Shown in pieces: positions 1 through 7,702 of a DNA stretch of 31,018 nucleotides. Position 1 is the stretch's first letter; each line of letters begins with the position of its first letter. The stretch is taken from contig JANXAA010000001.1 of the NCBI GenBank assembly GCA_025061865.1, positions 1 through 31,018 on the forward strand, written 5' to 3'. A program made the translations under genes and the position numbers. The stretch is from Acidobacteriota bacterium (GTDB taxonomy: Bacteria; Acidobacteriota; HRBIN11). Under the pieces are notes generated by a model. It worked only from the letters and a program-made list of their open reading frames with translations, was not told the DNA's origin and searched no databases.

Positions 1-332
1 TCCCCGGAGCGGTCGCACACAGGACAGTCGACCGGATGATTCAAGAGCAGAAACTCCAGGACGGACCGACGGGCCTCGACGACGTCCTCCGTGTTTGTGG
101 AGACGACCATGCCGTCTTGGACCGGCGTCGCACAGGCCGGGACGAGCTTCGGAATCTTCTCGACTCGGACGAGACAGATGCGGCAGTTGGCGACGATGCT
201 CAGGCCCGGATGATAGCAGTAGCGGGGAATCGGGATACCGACCTGATCGGCGACTTGGATGATCGTCAGGCCCTCCGTCGTCTCGATAGTCCGGCCGTCA
301 ATGGTGATCGTGACCTTCTTGGGCGCCTCCAT
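1..332 (-). CDS. nuoG: NADH-quinone oxidoreductase subunit G, N-terminal part (cut by window edge)
   Basis: This reading frame has no stop within the window; 110 codons are visible from ATG at 332 to the left edge. The protein begins MEAPKKVTITIDGRTIETTE, a 2Fe-2S ferredoxin-type fold. The cluster cysteines appear as RYCYHP, ANCRICLV and PACATPV. They are followed by NHPVDCPVCDRSG, which opens the Cys/His box for the next 4Fe-4S cluster. This order and spacing is that of Complex I subunit G, the peripheral-arm protein that passes electrons from NADH toward quinone. NAD-dependent formate dehydrogenase alpha subunits and the hydrogenase subunit HoxU share this N-terminus, so identity rests on close resemblance to NuoG and is not fully proven. 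It has its own upstream promoter (411-439), so it may lead a transcript instead of sitting inside a nuo operon. Confidence 0.8.
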   Translation of the reverse strand, partial: MEAPKKVTITIDGRTIETTEGLTIIQVADQVGIPIPRYCYHPGLSIVANCRICLVRVEKIPKLVPACATPVQDGMVVSTNTEDVVEARRSVLEFLLLNHPVDCPVCDRSG

Positions 333-410
333 CTCTGGCCTCACAGGCGGATTCCTCCCCCAGGGTCAGGGGGCCACGAGTGTTCGGAGTTCTTAACGAA
401 AGCCCCTAAG

Positions 411-439
411 ATGATAAGGGCAGTCAGGCGGTAAGGCAA
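411..439 (-). promoter_or_regulatory. Probable sigma70-type promoter of the nuoG-like gene
   Basis: On the minus strand a -35 box TTGCCT (434-439) and a -10 box TATCAT (411-416) are separated by exactly 17 bp. Transcription would start near 404, giving a leader of roughly 70 nt before the ATG at 332. Predicted by eye from consensus only. Confidence 0.5.
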
Positions 440-611
440 TAAGGGAGAACTACTTGGGTGTGTCGGGTAGGAAAGACCCAGACCTTGAGACTTATTTCGG
501 GAGTTCAGTGAGCTTCATCTGGAGACGAAGTCTTCCCATGAATCCGGCAGGTCCTTGGTCTGGAGTCGGTAGTCTCTTTGACCCAACCCTTACCACTTAA
601 GACTTAGCACC

Positions 612-641
612 TTGGTCTGTCCTTGCTCATGCTGTTATAAT
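612..641 (+). promoter_or_regulatory. Probable promoter of the ECF sigma factor gene
   Basis: A -35 box TTGGTC (612-617) and a perfect -10 box TATAAT (636-641) are 18 bp apart, so transcription should start at about 648. That is too close for the in-frame TTG at 649 and supports translation from ATG 676. The boxes look housekeeping-type; I do not see the GGAAC-type -35 expected of an autoregulated ECF promoter. Confidence 0.55.
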
Positions 642-675
642 AAGACTATTGGACCCCCTTCTGGGAAGGCGCCCG

Positions 676-1290
676 ATGTCGACCCCCCAGAAGTCGTCCG
701 ACAGCAGAGACGCTATCGTCGAATCGCCTCCTCTCTCTGAAGAGATCCTGGAAGACCTGCGGGCTCACAAACCGGCGGCCGTGCAGCGATTCGTCGAACT
801 GTACCTTCCCCGTATCTATCACCTGGCCTATCGGATGTGCCGCCAGCTGGACCTCGCTCGGGATGCCGCCCAAGAAGCTCTGACCATCGCCCTCCAGAAA
901 GTCCATCAGTTCCGGGGTGAAAGCCGTCTGATCACGTGGCTCTACCAAATCCTTTTCCGCGAGTGTCTGCGGTCCCGCCGGGAATCGACTCGGTGGGCTA
1001 CGATGGTGTCCTTAGACGAGCGACCCGACCTGGCCGCCCTCTCGAAGTTCACTCTCTCGCCGGGACCCGAGGAGCAGTCCCTTCGGGACGAGGAGCGGCG
1101 TCTTTTTTGGGAAGCCGTCGAACGACTCCCGGAATCCCTGCGGTCCGTGTACCTGCTTCGAGAAGTCGAGGGCCTATCGACGCAGGAGGTCGCCCGGGTC
1201 TTGGGACTCTCAGAATCCAATGTGAAGGTCCGCCTCCACCGAGCTCGCCAGCGGCTGAAGAACTTCTTAGCGAAGGCCGTCAGGCCGTAA
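676..1290 (+). CDS. ECF-type RNA polymerase sigma factor (RpoE-like)
   Basis: This 204-residue protein has the two conserved sigma70 blocks and little else, as expected of an extracytoplasmic-function sigma factor. Region 2 is about residues 38-104 (RIYHLAYRMCRQLDLARDAA ... TWLYQILF). Region 4 is about residues 143-195, with the helix-turn-helix LSTQEVARVLGLSESNVKVR. It would direct RNA polymerase to a stress or envelope regulon. The frame is open from TTG 649, but ATG 676 is preceded by GGGAAGG (663-669) at good spacing and fits the predicted transcription start. ECF factors are often encoded beside a membrane anti-sigma factor; none is adjacent, since the next gene is convergent and unrelated. 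Control may therefore be transcriptional or through a distant partner. The residue 1-25 tail is low in conservation. Confidence 0.9.
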   Translation: MSTPQKSSDSRDAIVESPPLSEEILEDLRAHKPAAVQRFVELYLPRIYHLAYRMCRQLDLARDAAQEALTIALQKVHQFRGESRLITWLYQILFRECLRSRRESTRWATMVSLDERPDLAALSKFTLSPGPEEQSLRDEERRLFWEAVERLPESLRSVYLLREVEGLSTQEVARVLGLSESNVKVRLHRARQRLKNFLAKAVRP

Positions 1291-1297
1291 GGCCCAT

Positions 1298-1330
1298 GGG
1301 ACCCCTGGCCAGGGTCCTCTGTACTTCTTC
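1298..1330 (+). terminator. Possible terminator after the sigma factor gene
   Basis: GGACCC (1299-1304) and GGGTCC (1312-1317) form a 6-bp stem with a 7-nt loop that can zip further. A moderately T-rich run follows rather than a clean T-tract. It lies between two convergent genes. Confidence 0.35.
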
Positions 1331-1381
1331 CCCCGAGCGTCCCAGTGCCCTACTGCCCTGTCGTCTTCCTATCTCCCTTTC

Positions 1382-3019
1382 TCACGTCGACTCCAACGGG
1401 ATCAGCCGGGGAAACCCCCGCCGGTCTTGGCCACGGGACTGACGGGGTTCGCCCGCGCCGTTCGACCGGTTGAAGGTCCATGCCCGCTCCCAGTCGGCCA
1501 AGACACTGATGACGGCGGCGCTCGCACCCCCCATCGTGGGACTCAGTCGGCCTGTCGAGATGAAGGGCCATTGACCCTGAAACCCCGGCGGCGGCAGGGT
1601 CTCGTAGACGGCCAGGCCGTCCCCGCCCAGGATCGCCCGCAGGGCCTCCGGGTCACTTCCCAGGCCGAGACCCGGCCCGATGAAGAAGTGAGCCAAGTTC
1701 CGGACGACCTCCTTGTCGGTGTCGGCAACCGACTGGGAAATTAGGAGAAACCCGACGCCGGCCTTGCGGAGTTCCCGGACGGCCCGCCGGACGATGTCCC
1801 CCAAGGGTCCCGGCTGAGTCTCCTGGGGGACGACCCAGTGGGCTTCGTCGATGACGACCAAGACGTTGGCCGGCTCCCCCCGGGCCCACGCCGCCAGGGC
1901 TTGCGCCCGCAGGGCCGCCAGGAGATGCGCCGCCAGAAGGACGTCCTCGGGTCGGGCCGGGTCTAGCCGCAGGGTCCAGAACTCGGACCGGGCTAACGAG
2001 GCCAGAAGATCCTGGACGACGATGCGGCCGGGTGTCTTCCGAAATAGCCGAGCGACCTCCTCGAAAGCCTGCCGAATGCCCCGCAGCGTTACGAGACCCG
2101 GCCGACAGAGGATGTCCTCAATTTCAGCCCGCCGGTCGGGGTCGGCATAAATGTGCCGTAAGGCCCGCCGGAGGGTCGTCACGAAGGCTTCCCAGGACTC
2201 GAGCGACGAGAGGCCTGCCCCCATCCCGGCTAAAGCCCGGACAGCCGCCTCTTCCTTTTCAGCCGTCTTGAACCCCAGGTCCCGCAAGACCCCTCGGAGA
2301 CGCAGGACGTCCAAGAGGAGTGTCGGGTCGTCGAACTGGAAATCCCGCAGGGTCAGCGTACGCCGATTCCACCCCAGGAAAGCGCCGATGCCCTCGAAGG
2401 GGTACCCCCGGATACGGTCGGCCGACCATTCGCCTTGGGGGTCCAAGACGAGGACGCCCCGCAAGCCCCGGACCATTAGGGCAAACACGAGAGCCGCCGA
2501 CAAGACGGTCTTGCCTGAACCCGACCGGCCGAAGACTCCGACATGGACGGCCTCGCCGAAGCCGCGGGCGTCAAACGGCCGGACCAGGACTGGCTCGGGC
2601 ACGCCGTCGTACTCGCCGAGGATCCACCAGCCGGCCCGACCCATCCGGGCCAGGGTCGCCCGGTCGGCCCGGTAAAAGAGCGTCCCCGACGGCAGGGGCT
2701 GGGGAAGCCGCTCGGGACGACCCCCCCGCAGGCAGTAGCAGTAGCGGACCTCCAGGGTGAAGATGTCTCGCCCCAGGGGCAGGCCGGCCCCGTCCTCGGC
2801 GGCCCGATGGGCAAGTTTCTCTTGGATGCCATACGCAAATAGGTAGGGATTCTCGCCGACGGCCGACACGACTCGAGCGAGGACCTCGACGTCAGCCCAT
2901 CGGGCATACAACATGGACCCCAGGGGCGGGAAGGTCGCCCCGGCGACGTGCTTGAGGATGGCCCCCGTGAAGGTCGAGCGGCCCCACAGGACGGCGACGG
3001 GCCTCGACGCACCCCTCAT
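1382..3019 (-). CDS. HerA-like hexameric ATPase (DUF87 family)
   Basis: This 545-residue P-loop ATPase belongs to the HerA/FtsK superfamily. The N-terminal ~150 residues resemble the HAS-barrel region that precedes the motor in HerA. Walker A is GRSGSGKT at residues 164-171, the HerA-type VLDPQGEW is at about 190-198, Walker B is VLVVIDEAH at 386-394, and a conserved RELRKAGVGFLLISQS segment (415-430) follows. HerA proteins usually form ring-shaped DNA translocases that pair with the NurA nuclease in archaeal-type end resection, or with other nucleases in defence systems. No NurA or other nuclease flanks this gene. It has its own strong promoter (3048-3075), and the Shine-Dalgarno GGGAG lies about 10 nt before the ATG. 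The last ~35 residues are basic and look unstructured. The family is clear; the cellular role is not. Confidence 0.85.
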   Translation of the reverse strand: MRGASRPVAVLWGRSTFTGAILKHVAGATFPPLGSMLYARWADVEVLARVVSAVGENPYLFAYGIQEKLAHRAAEDGAGLPLGRDIFTLEVRYCYCLRGGRPERLPQPLPSGTLFYRADRATLARMGRAGWWILGEYDGVPEPVLVRPFDARGFGEAVHVGVFGRSGSGKTVLSAALVFALMVRGLRGVLVLDPQGEWSADRIRGYPFEGIGAFLGWNRRTLTLRDFQFDDPTLLLDVLRLRGVLRDLGFKTAEKEEAAVRALAGMGAGLSSLESWEAFVTTLRRALRHIYADPDRRAEIEDILCRPGLVTLRGIRQAFEEVARLFRKTPGRIVVQDLLASLARSEFWTLRLDPARPEDVLLAAHLLAALRAQALAAWARGEPANVLVVIDEAHWVVPQETQPGPLGDIVRRAVRELRKAGVGFLLISQSVADTDKEVVRNLAHFFIGPGLGLGSDPEALRAILGGDGLAVYETLPPPGFQGQWPFISTGRLSPTMGGASAAVISVLADWERAWTFNRSNGAGEPRQSRGQDRRGFPRLIPLEST

Positions 3020-3047
3020 GACTGTTCTTCTCCCAATTTGCGACCTT

Positions 3048-3075
3048 ATTTTACTGAACTTTCTTACTATGTCAA
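3048..3075 (-). promoter_or_regulatory. Strong promoter of the HerA-like gene
   Basis: On the minus strand a perfect -35 box TTGACA (3070-3075) and a -10 box TAAAAT (3048-3053) are separated by 16 bp in an AT-rich patch unusual for this window. Transcription would begin near 3041, about 20 nt before the ATG at 3019. Confidence 0.65.
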
Positions 3076-3149
3076 ATTGTAGGGGGGAGGCCCATTAAAA
3101 CCCACAACATCTTGATTTTGAACCCGCACGGGCGACGGACCCGGCGGGG

Positions 3150-3674
3150 CTATTTAGGGACAAGTTCCGCTTTTTCCCGGCCCAGGGCGGCGTATAGGCC
3201 GCCGACGACCGATACGCCGAGGAGGACAAGGCCCACAGCATACACCAGGTTCCCCAAGGCCTGGTCCCAGCTCAACAAACCAAGTCGGCCGAGGAGGTAG
3301 TTCCAGTCGTGGCCCTCACCTAACAGAGGTAGGACTTGCGCCCGGGCGTCTTTAATGTACACCGAGATGTTGAAGCAGTTTTGGGCAACCCAGAAGAGGA
3401 CAACGGCGGCTGAGTAGACTTGTCGGTGGACGTAGAAGTAGACCACGATGCTGACAGGGACGAGGACCTGCATGAGCGTTCCGCCCAGGACCCCGACGAA
3501 TTCGCCGAATACTCCAAAGATCACGTGTCCCGCCTCATGGAAGATGAGGTCAACGCCGTCGAGGAACCCAAAGTCAGTGGGGTCCTTGGCGCAGACGATA
3601 CCGTAAATCCCTACAAGGACGATTCCGGCCGTCCGCAGGATACGCCGGACGGCCCATGGATCCATTCCGATCAT
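3150..3674 (-). CDS. HEAGH membrane metalloprotease-like protein (M50-like)
   Basis: From the chosen ATG this is a 174-residue, mostly hydrophobic protein. It carries HEAGH at residues 46-50, the zinc-binding HExxH signature, at the start of a membrane segment. Further hydrophobic stretches lie at about 13-29, 52-82, 86-107 and 140-163. A second polar motif GEGHDWN (120-125) may provide another ligand or an active-site contact; the NPDG motif of classical site-2 proteases is absent. It resembles small bacterial M50B-like proteins of unknown substrate. The frame is open upstream to 3992, but that extension is proline-rich and intergenic in character. ATG 3674 is preceded by GAGGAGG (3681-3687) at 6 nt. 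It sits upstream of the HerA-like gene and diverges from the kinase gene. Protease activity is inferred from the motif only. Confidence 0.65.
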   Translation of the reverse strand: MIGMDPWAVRRILRTAGIVLVGIYGIVCAKDPTDFGFLDGVDLIFHEAGHVIFGVFGEFVGVLGGTLMQVLVPVSIVVYFYVHRQVYSAAVVLFWVAQNCFNISVYIKDARAQVLPLLGEGHDWNYLLGRLGLLSWDQALGNLVYAVGLVLLGVSVVGGLYAALGREKAELVPK

Positions 3675-4140
3675 CGGGACCCTCCTCGGACCCTCTCCCA
3701 TGGGGAGAGAGTCTTGAGACGCCCTGGCTCTGGTACAATGAGGGGGAGTGCAGGCCTCGGGCCTGGGGCGCAGGTGTCTGGCCTGCGAGAAAGCCGATCT
3801 TACCAGCAGTAGACCCCATTCATAAAAACGCCGAAGATGCCGGGCCTCCGGTCCGGCGTCTTGGCAGGGCCGGGCGGGTCCGGTATGATTGGAAGCGTTG
3901 GGTGTTGGATGTCGGGTCGGAGGGGTGCCCGATAGGGAACACAGGGTATGCGGCGTCGGGGACGAGAGTGGGTTTAGGAGAAAAGAAGGCAAGGAGGTCG
4001 GAAAGCCAGGCTATTGGCAGGCAGGTAGGGTCTTCTGGACTCCTTCTCGGGCCGCCTTCTTGTCTGCTTGCCTTCTATTATTCTCCTGGCTCAGCCCCAA
4101 CCCTCCGACACCGAATATCGCATGTACCATCGGTAGGGTC
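3675..4140. other. Divergent intergenic region before the kinase gene
   Basis: No convincing gene is seen in these 466 bp. They contain a good plus-strand promoter (3861-3889), a G-rich run GGCAGGCAGGTAGGG (4016-4030), and a word CGACACCGAATATCG (4106-4120) that recurs in near-identical form at 28182-28196. An open frame running through it into the kinase lacks conserved sequence and a ribosome site. Confidence 0.6.
3861..3889 (+). promoter_or_regulatory. Probable promoter of the kinase-thioesterase-coaX cluster
   Basis: A -35 box TTGGCA (3861-3866) and a -10 box TATGAT (3884-3889) are separated by exactly 17 bp. The predicted start near 3896 leaves an unusually long leader of about 245 nt before ATG 4141. 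Confidence 0.5.
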
Positions 4141-7116
4141 ATGGCGTGGGGACTCTTCGGCAAGTCGGACCCCCGGAGTGAAGCCCGGCGAGCCCTCAAG
4201 GCCGGTGACTTCCGCACGGCCGGCGACCGCTTCCGCATGATCGGGGCCTACGATGAGGCCCTCCAGGCCTACACTCAAGGGAGCTTATTTGTCGAAGCGG
4301 CCATGTTATGCGAGGAGATCGGCCAGTGGGAACGGGCCGGCGACTTCTGGGCCCAAGCCCGGCGATACCGGGAAGCCGGAGAGGCCTATCTCAAGGCGGG
4401 ACTGCCCAATGAGGCCCGGCAGGCCTTCGAGAAGGCCCAAGACTACGGCCGTGCCAAGGAGCTGGCCCTGCGGTTGAACCAGTGGGACCGGGCCGGCGAG
4501 TACGCCGAGAAGATCCGTCAGTGGGGAGAAGCCGCTCAGTATTATTACCGGGCCGAGATGTTCGAGAAGGCGGCCCTCGTGGCTGAACGGGCCCTGGAAG
4601 TCTTGGAGGCCGAGCGCAAGGAACGGGAGTACTTGCCCGAATGGCAGCGCGAGTACCGGACCATCTGTCGGATCGCCGCCCAGGCCTACACCCGGACCCA
4701 GCAACTCCACCGGGCGGCCGAGTTGTACGAGGCCATGGGCGAGTTCAAGAAGGCCCGAGAGGCCTATCTTGCTTGCGGGAACGCCGTTAAGGCCCTTGAG
4801 ATGTCGGTCCGACTCGAGGACTACGTGACCGGCCGGTCTATCATCGAGCGCTACCCCGAAGCTCGAGTCGCCCTCCAGTTGTGCGGGCACGTCTACCTTC
4901 ACCTGGGCGAATTCGCCGAGGCGGCCAAGTATTACATGGCGGCTGGCCAGCCCCTCCTGGCCGCCCAGGCCTTCGACCAGATGGGTCGGTACGTCGACGC
5001 GGCCTTTCTTTATGAGCAGGCCGGCGAGTGGGAACAGGCCGGCGAGCTGTACGTCCGGGCCCAGGCCTGGGACCGGGCAGCGGCCATATACGCCAAGATG
5101 GGAAGTCCCCTCCAGGCGGCCGCCTATTACGAGAAGGCCGGCCGTTGGGAGTTAGCCGTCGAGCTATATGCTCAGGCCCAGCGATACACCGACGCCGGCC
5201 GGCTCCTGTATCAACTCGGTCGGACGGATGAGGCCATCGCCCTCCTCCAGAAGGTCGATCGACAAGACCCCACTTACGTTCAGGGCGTGGCCCTGCTGTG
5301 CCGTCTCTGGATCGAGAAAGGAATGGCCAGCCTCGCCCTTCGGCGGGTCGAGGAGCTAATCGCCGCCAAGGACCTCGACACCGATGGGGTCGAGCTGTAT
5401 TACCTCCAGGGTCGGGCCCTGGAAGCCCTGGGCCGCTTTCAGGAAGCCCTGGCCGTCTACGAATCGGTCGTCGCCCAGGACATGCACTACGCCGATACCC
5501 AGGAGCGGATCCAGCGTCTGACGACACCCTCGACCCCGACGGCGCCCGACGTCCAGACCCATGCACTCGACTTGCGGTGGGATGTCTTGGGCGTCCTCGT
5601 CTCAGCGCCGCACATGACCCTCTTGAAGGTCGTCGACAAACAGCGGAACTCGCCGGCCCTGGTCCAGCGAATTCAGGCCCCCGGCCTGGTCCTTTCCGAC
5701 GCGAAGGCCCGACTCCAGGGCCTGCGAGGTCTGCGGCATCGGTTATTGGCCCTCCCGTACGACGTGACCTCTGACGGGGACGCCCTGTTGGTCTGTGTCG
5801 ACTACGCCGAGGGCGTGAGCCTCCGAGAGTGGCTCCGGACGACCCGGTCAGTCGCTGAGGTCCAGGAGGTCACCCTGCAAATTGCCCAGGCCCTGGCCTT
5901 CTGCCACCGTTCCCAGGTCGTCTTCGGGGCCCTCTTGCCGGAGCATGTCCTGGTCGCCTCCGACCGGTCCGTCAAGCTGGTCCCCTGGGATGTCTACCTC
6001 TCGGCCCTACCTACCGAGATGCCCTACGCTTCGCCCGAGTACCGCACCCGCCAGTCCCTAAGCCCGGCCAGTGACGTTTACGCCTTCGGGGTCCTCCTGC
6101 ATGAACTCCTCTTCCATCGGCTCCCCACCTGGCCCCTGAGCCCCTTAGACTCGCCCGGGCAGCCCTCCGGCGCCTCGGGCACTGGAGTCCCGAGTTCCTT
6201 GGTCCGCATCGTGACGGCCTGCCTCCAGCCAGACCCGGCTCAGCGGGTCGCCTCGATGGACGGCGTCGTCGAGGCCCTGGCGACTATCGACATCTACGAG
6301 GGCGCCCTCATCGATGACCGTTATGAGATCTTGAAGGAGCTCGGTCGGGGTGGGATGGCCCGTGTGTACCTCGCTCACGATCGCGTCTTGGGCGAGAAGG
6401 TCGCCCTAAAGGTTTGGCACTCGGACCTGATGGCGATGGCGGCGACGTCCCATCGGCTCCTCCGAGAGGTTAAGCTCGCCCGATCCATCCTCCATCCGAA
6501 CGTCGTGCGGCTGTTCGAGCTGGGGACTTACCGGGGGGCTCGATACGTCACGATGGAGTATGTCCCCGGTGCCTCCTTAGACGCCATCGTCCGCCGGACG
6601 GGGCCCATCCCGCCCCGCCTGTGGTGGAAGCTGGCTGTCCAGATCGTCGAGGGCCTGAAAGCCGCCCATGACGTCGGCGTCATCCACCGGGACCTGAAGC
6701 CCCAAAACATCATGGTCACCCAGGACGGCCGGGTGAAAATCCTAGACTTTGGTATCGCTGGCGTCTTAGATAGTTCAGACCACACGCAAACCCAGAGCAT
6801 CATCGGATCTCCCAAATACATGGCTCCTGAACAGATCCAAGGCCAACGTCTGGACGTCCGGACGGACCTGTATGCCCTGGGGGCCATCTTCTACTTTATG
6901 CTGACCGGCCGAGAAGCCTTTTCGGCCGAGACGGTCCAGGCCATCCTGACCAAGCAGTTGACCGAAATGCCGCTGCCCCTCCAGCATTGGGTCCCGAATC
7001 TGCCGGGGTTCCTAAACGATTGGGTCCTGAAGCTCCTGGCTAAGCGGATGGAGGACCGGCCCCCGAACTGTACGGCCGTCCTCGAATTCCTGTACCGCAT
7101 TAAGGACAGCCTCTGA
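4141..7116 (+). CDS. Soluble helical-repeat/pseudokinase/Ser-Thr kinase protein
   Basis: This 991-residue protein has three parts. Residues 1 to about 470 are an alpha-solenoid of TPR-like repeats with W/Y-x2-AG and Y-x2-AG spaced about 20 residues apart. Residues ~475-715 look like a degenerate kinase: the SPEYRTRQSLSPASDVYAFG block is kept, but the catalytic-loop equivalent reads FGALLPEHVLV and no DFG is present. Residues 728-991 are a complete Hanks-type kinase: GRGGMA at 735-740, lysine K757, HRDLKPQN with D851, DFG at 869-871, and APE at 895-897. It should phosphorylate Ser/Thr on protein partners, with the solenoid probably binding them and the pseudokinase regulating it. No membrane segment is seen, unlike PknB-type receptor kinases, whose kinase domain is N-terminal. 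ATG 4141 is chosen as the start because the solenoid begins there; its ribosome site (GGTAGGG) is close and weak. It leads a plus-strand cluster. Confidence 0.88.
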   Translation: MAWGLFGKSDPRSEARRALKAGDFRTAGDRFRMIGAYDEALQAYTQGSLFVEAAMLCEEIGQWERAGDFWAQARRYREAGEAYLKAGLPNEARQAFEKAQDYGRAKELALRLNQWDRAGEYAEKIRQWGEAAQYYYRAEMFEKAALVAERALEVLEAERKEREYLPEWQREYRTICRIAAQAYTRTQQLHRAAELYEAMGEFKKAREAYLACGNAVKALEMSVRLEDYVTGRSIIERYPEARVALQLCGHVYLHLGEFAEAAKYYMAAGQPLLAAQAFDQMGRYVDAAFLYEQAGEWEQAGELYVRAQAWDRAAAIYAKMGSPLQAAAYYEKAGRWELAVELYAQAQRYTDAGRLLYQLGRTDEAIALLQKVDRQDPTYVQGVALLCRLWIEKGMASLALRRVEELIAAKDLDTDGVELYYLQGRALEALGRFQEALAVYESVVAQDMHYADTQERIQRLTTPSTPTAPDVQTHALDLRWDVLGVLVSAPHMTLLKVVDKQRNSPALVQRIQAPGLVLSDAKARLQGLRGLRHRLLALPYDVTSDGDALLVCVDYAEGVSLREWLRTTRSVAEVQEVTLQIAQALAFCHRSQVVFGALLPEHVLVASDRSVKLVPWDVYLSALPTEMPYASPEYRTRQSLSPASDVYAFGVLLHELLFHRLPTWPLSPLDSPGQPSGASGTGVPSSLVRIVTACLQPDPAQRVASMDGVVEALATIDIYEGALIDDRYEILKELGRGGMARVYLAHDRVLGEKVALKVWHSDLMAMAATSHRLLREVKLARSILHPNVVRLFELGTYRGARYVTMEYVPGASLDAIVRRTGPIPPRLWWKLAVQIVEGLKAAHDVGVIHRDLKPQNIMVTQDGRVKILDFGIAGVLDSSDHTQTQSIIGSPKYMAPEQIQGQRLDVRTDLYALGAIFYFMLTGREAFSAETVQAILTKQLTEMPLPLQHWVPNLPGFLNDWVLKLLAKRMEDRPPNCTAVLEFLYRIKDSL

Positions 7117-7228
7117 AGGTGTGATCCTACAGGAAGAAACAGTACCGCGCCCCGGTACCAGGTCTCGGTTCGCCTCCATGAACTTGGGACTTGAGACCCG
7201 ACATGCAGGCCCTCTCTGGGGAGACCCT

Positions 7229-7702
7229 ATGGAAGGCAAGCCTGTCACCGAGTCGTTCACGGAAATGGTCGAGATCGCCTTTCCTAACGACGCCAACCCG
7301 ATGGGAACCGTCTTCGGCGGCCGGGTTCTCCAGCTCATCGACATCGCGGGTTCGGTCGCCGCCATGCGCCACGCCCGGCGGTCGGTCGTGACGGCCCGGA
7401 TCGACAGCGTCGACTTTCGGGCGCCTATCCGGGTCGGGGAATTCATCGTCCTGCAGGCGTGGGTCAACTTTACGGGCCGCACTTCTATGGAGATTCAAGT
7501 CGAGGTTTACGCCGAGGCCCCGACGACGGGAGAACGCCGGCACTGCTGTACAGCCCTCTTGACTTACGTAGCTCTCGACGAAGCCGGTCGTCCGGTGCCG
7601 GTCCCACCGGTCTGGCCCCAGACAGAGGTCGAGCGCCAGCGCTATGAAGCCGCTCGGGCCCGGCGAGCCGCCCGACTGCAACCGAGGGAGTCAGGAGTAT
7701 GA
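7229..7702 (+). CDS. Acyl-CoA thioesterase, hotdog fold (YciA-like)
   Basis: This 157-residue single-hotdog protein should hydrolyse acyl-CoA to free acid and CoA in the cytoplasm. It carries the family signature N-x2-G-x2-FGG-x6-D: N23, G26, G30/G31 and D38 in NPMGTVFGGRVLQLIDIAG. The following VDFRAPIRVGEFI segment is also typical. Length matches YciA/BFIT-type enzymes. The frame is open from 7121, but ATG 7229 is preceded by GGGGAG (7218-7223), and homology begins just after it. It lies 112 bp after the kinase gene. Its stop overlaps the DUF502 start by ATGA, so the two are translationally coupled. The C-terminal ~25 residues are rich in Arg and Ala. With coaX nearby, it may help tune CoA and acyl-CoA pools; that link is inference. 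Confidence 0.85.
   Translation: MEGKPVTESFTEMVEIAFPNDANPMGTVFGGRVLQLIDIAGSVAAMRHARRSVVTARIDSVDFRAPIRVGEFIVLQAWVNFTGRTSMEIQVEVYAEAPTTGERRHCCTALLTYVALDEAGRPVPVPPVWPQTEVERQRYEAARARRAARLQPRESGV

Larger units (their letters stand above)
333..675. other. Divergent intergenic region between nuoG-like and sigma factor genes
   Basis: I see no gene here. The stretch holds two divergent promoters (411-439 minus, 612-641 plus) and a G-rich degenerate run at 418-447. A 10-nt direct repeat CCTTGGTCTG lies at 553-562 and 610-619; its second copy covers the -35 box of the sigma-factor promoter, so it could be a regulator site. Confidence 0.6.

Noticed and set aside
3715..3740. TTGAGA and TACAAT pair upstream of the kinase gene
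   Set aside because: The spacing is only 14 bp. The pair at 3861-3889 has ideal spacing and is closer to the gene.
3675..3992. N-terminal extension of the HEAGH protein
   Set aside because: The extension is proline- and threonine-rich with no conserved features, overlaps the divergent promoter region, and the internal ATG 3674 has a far better ribosome site.
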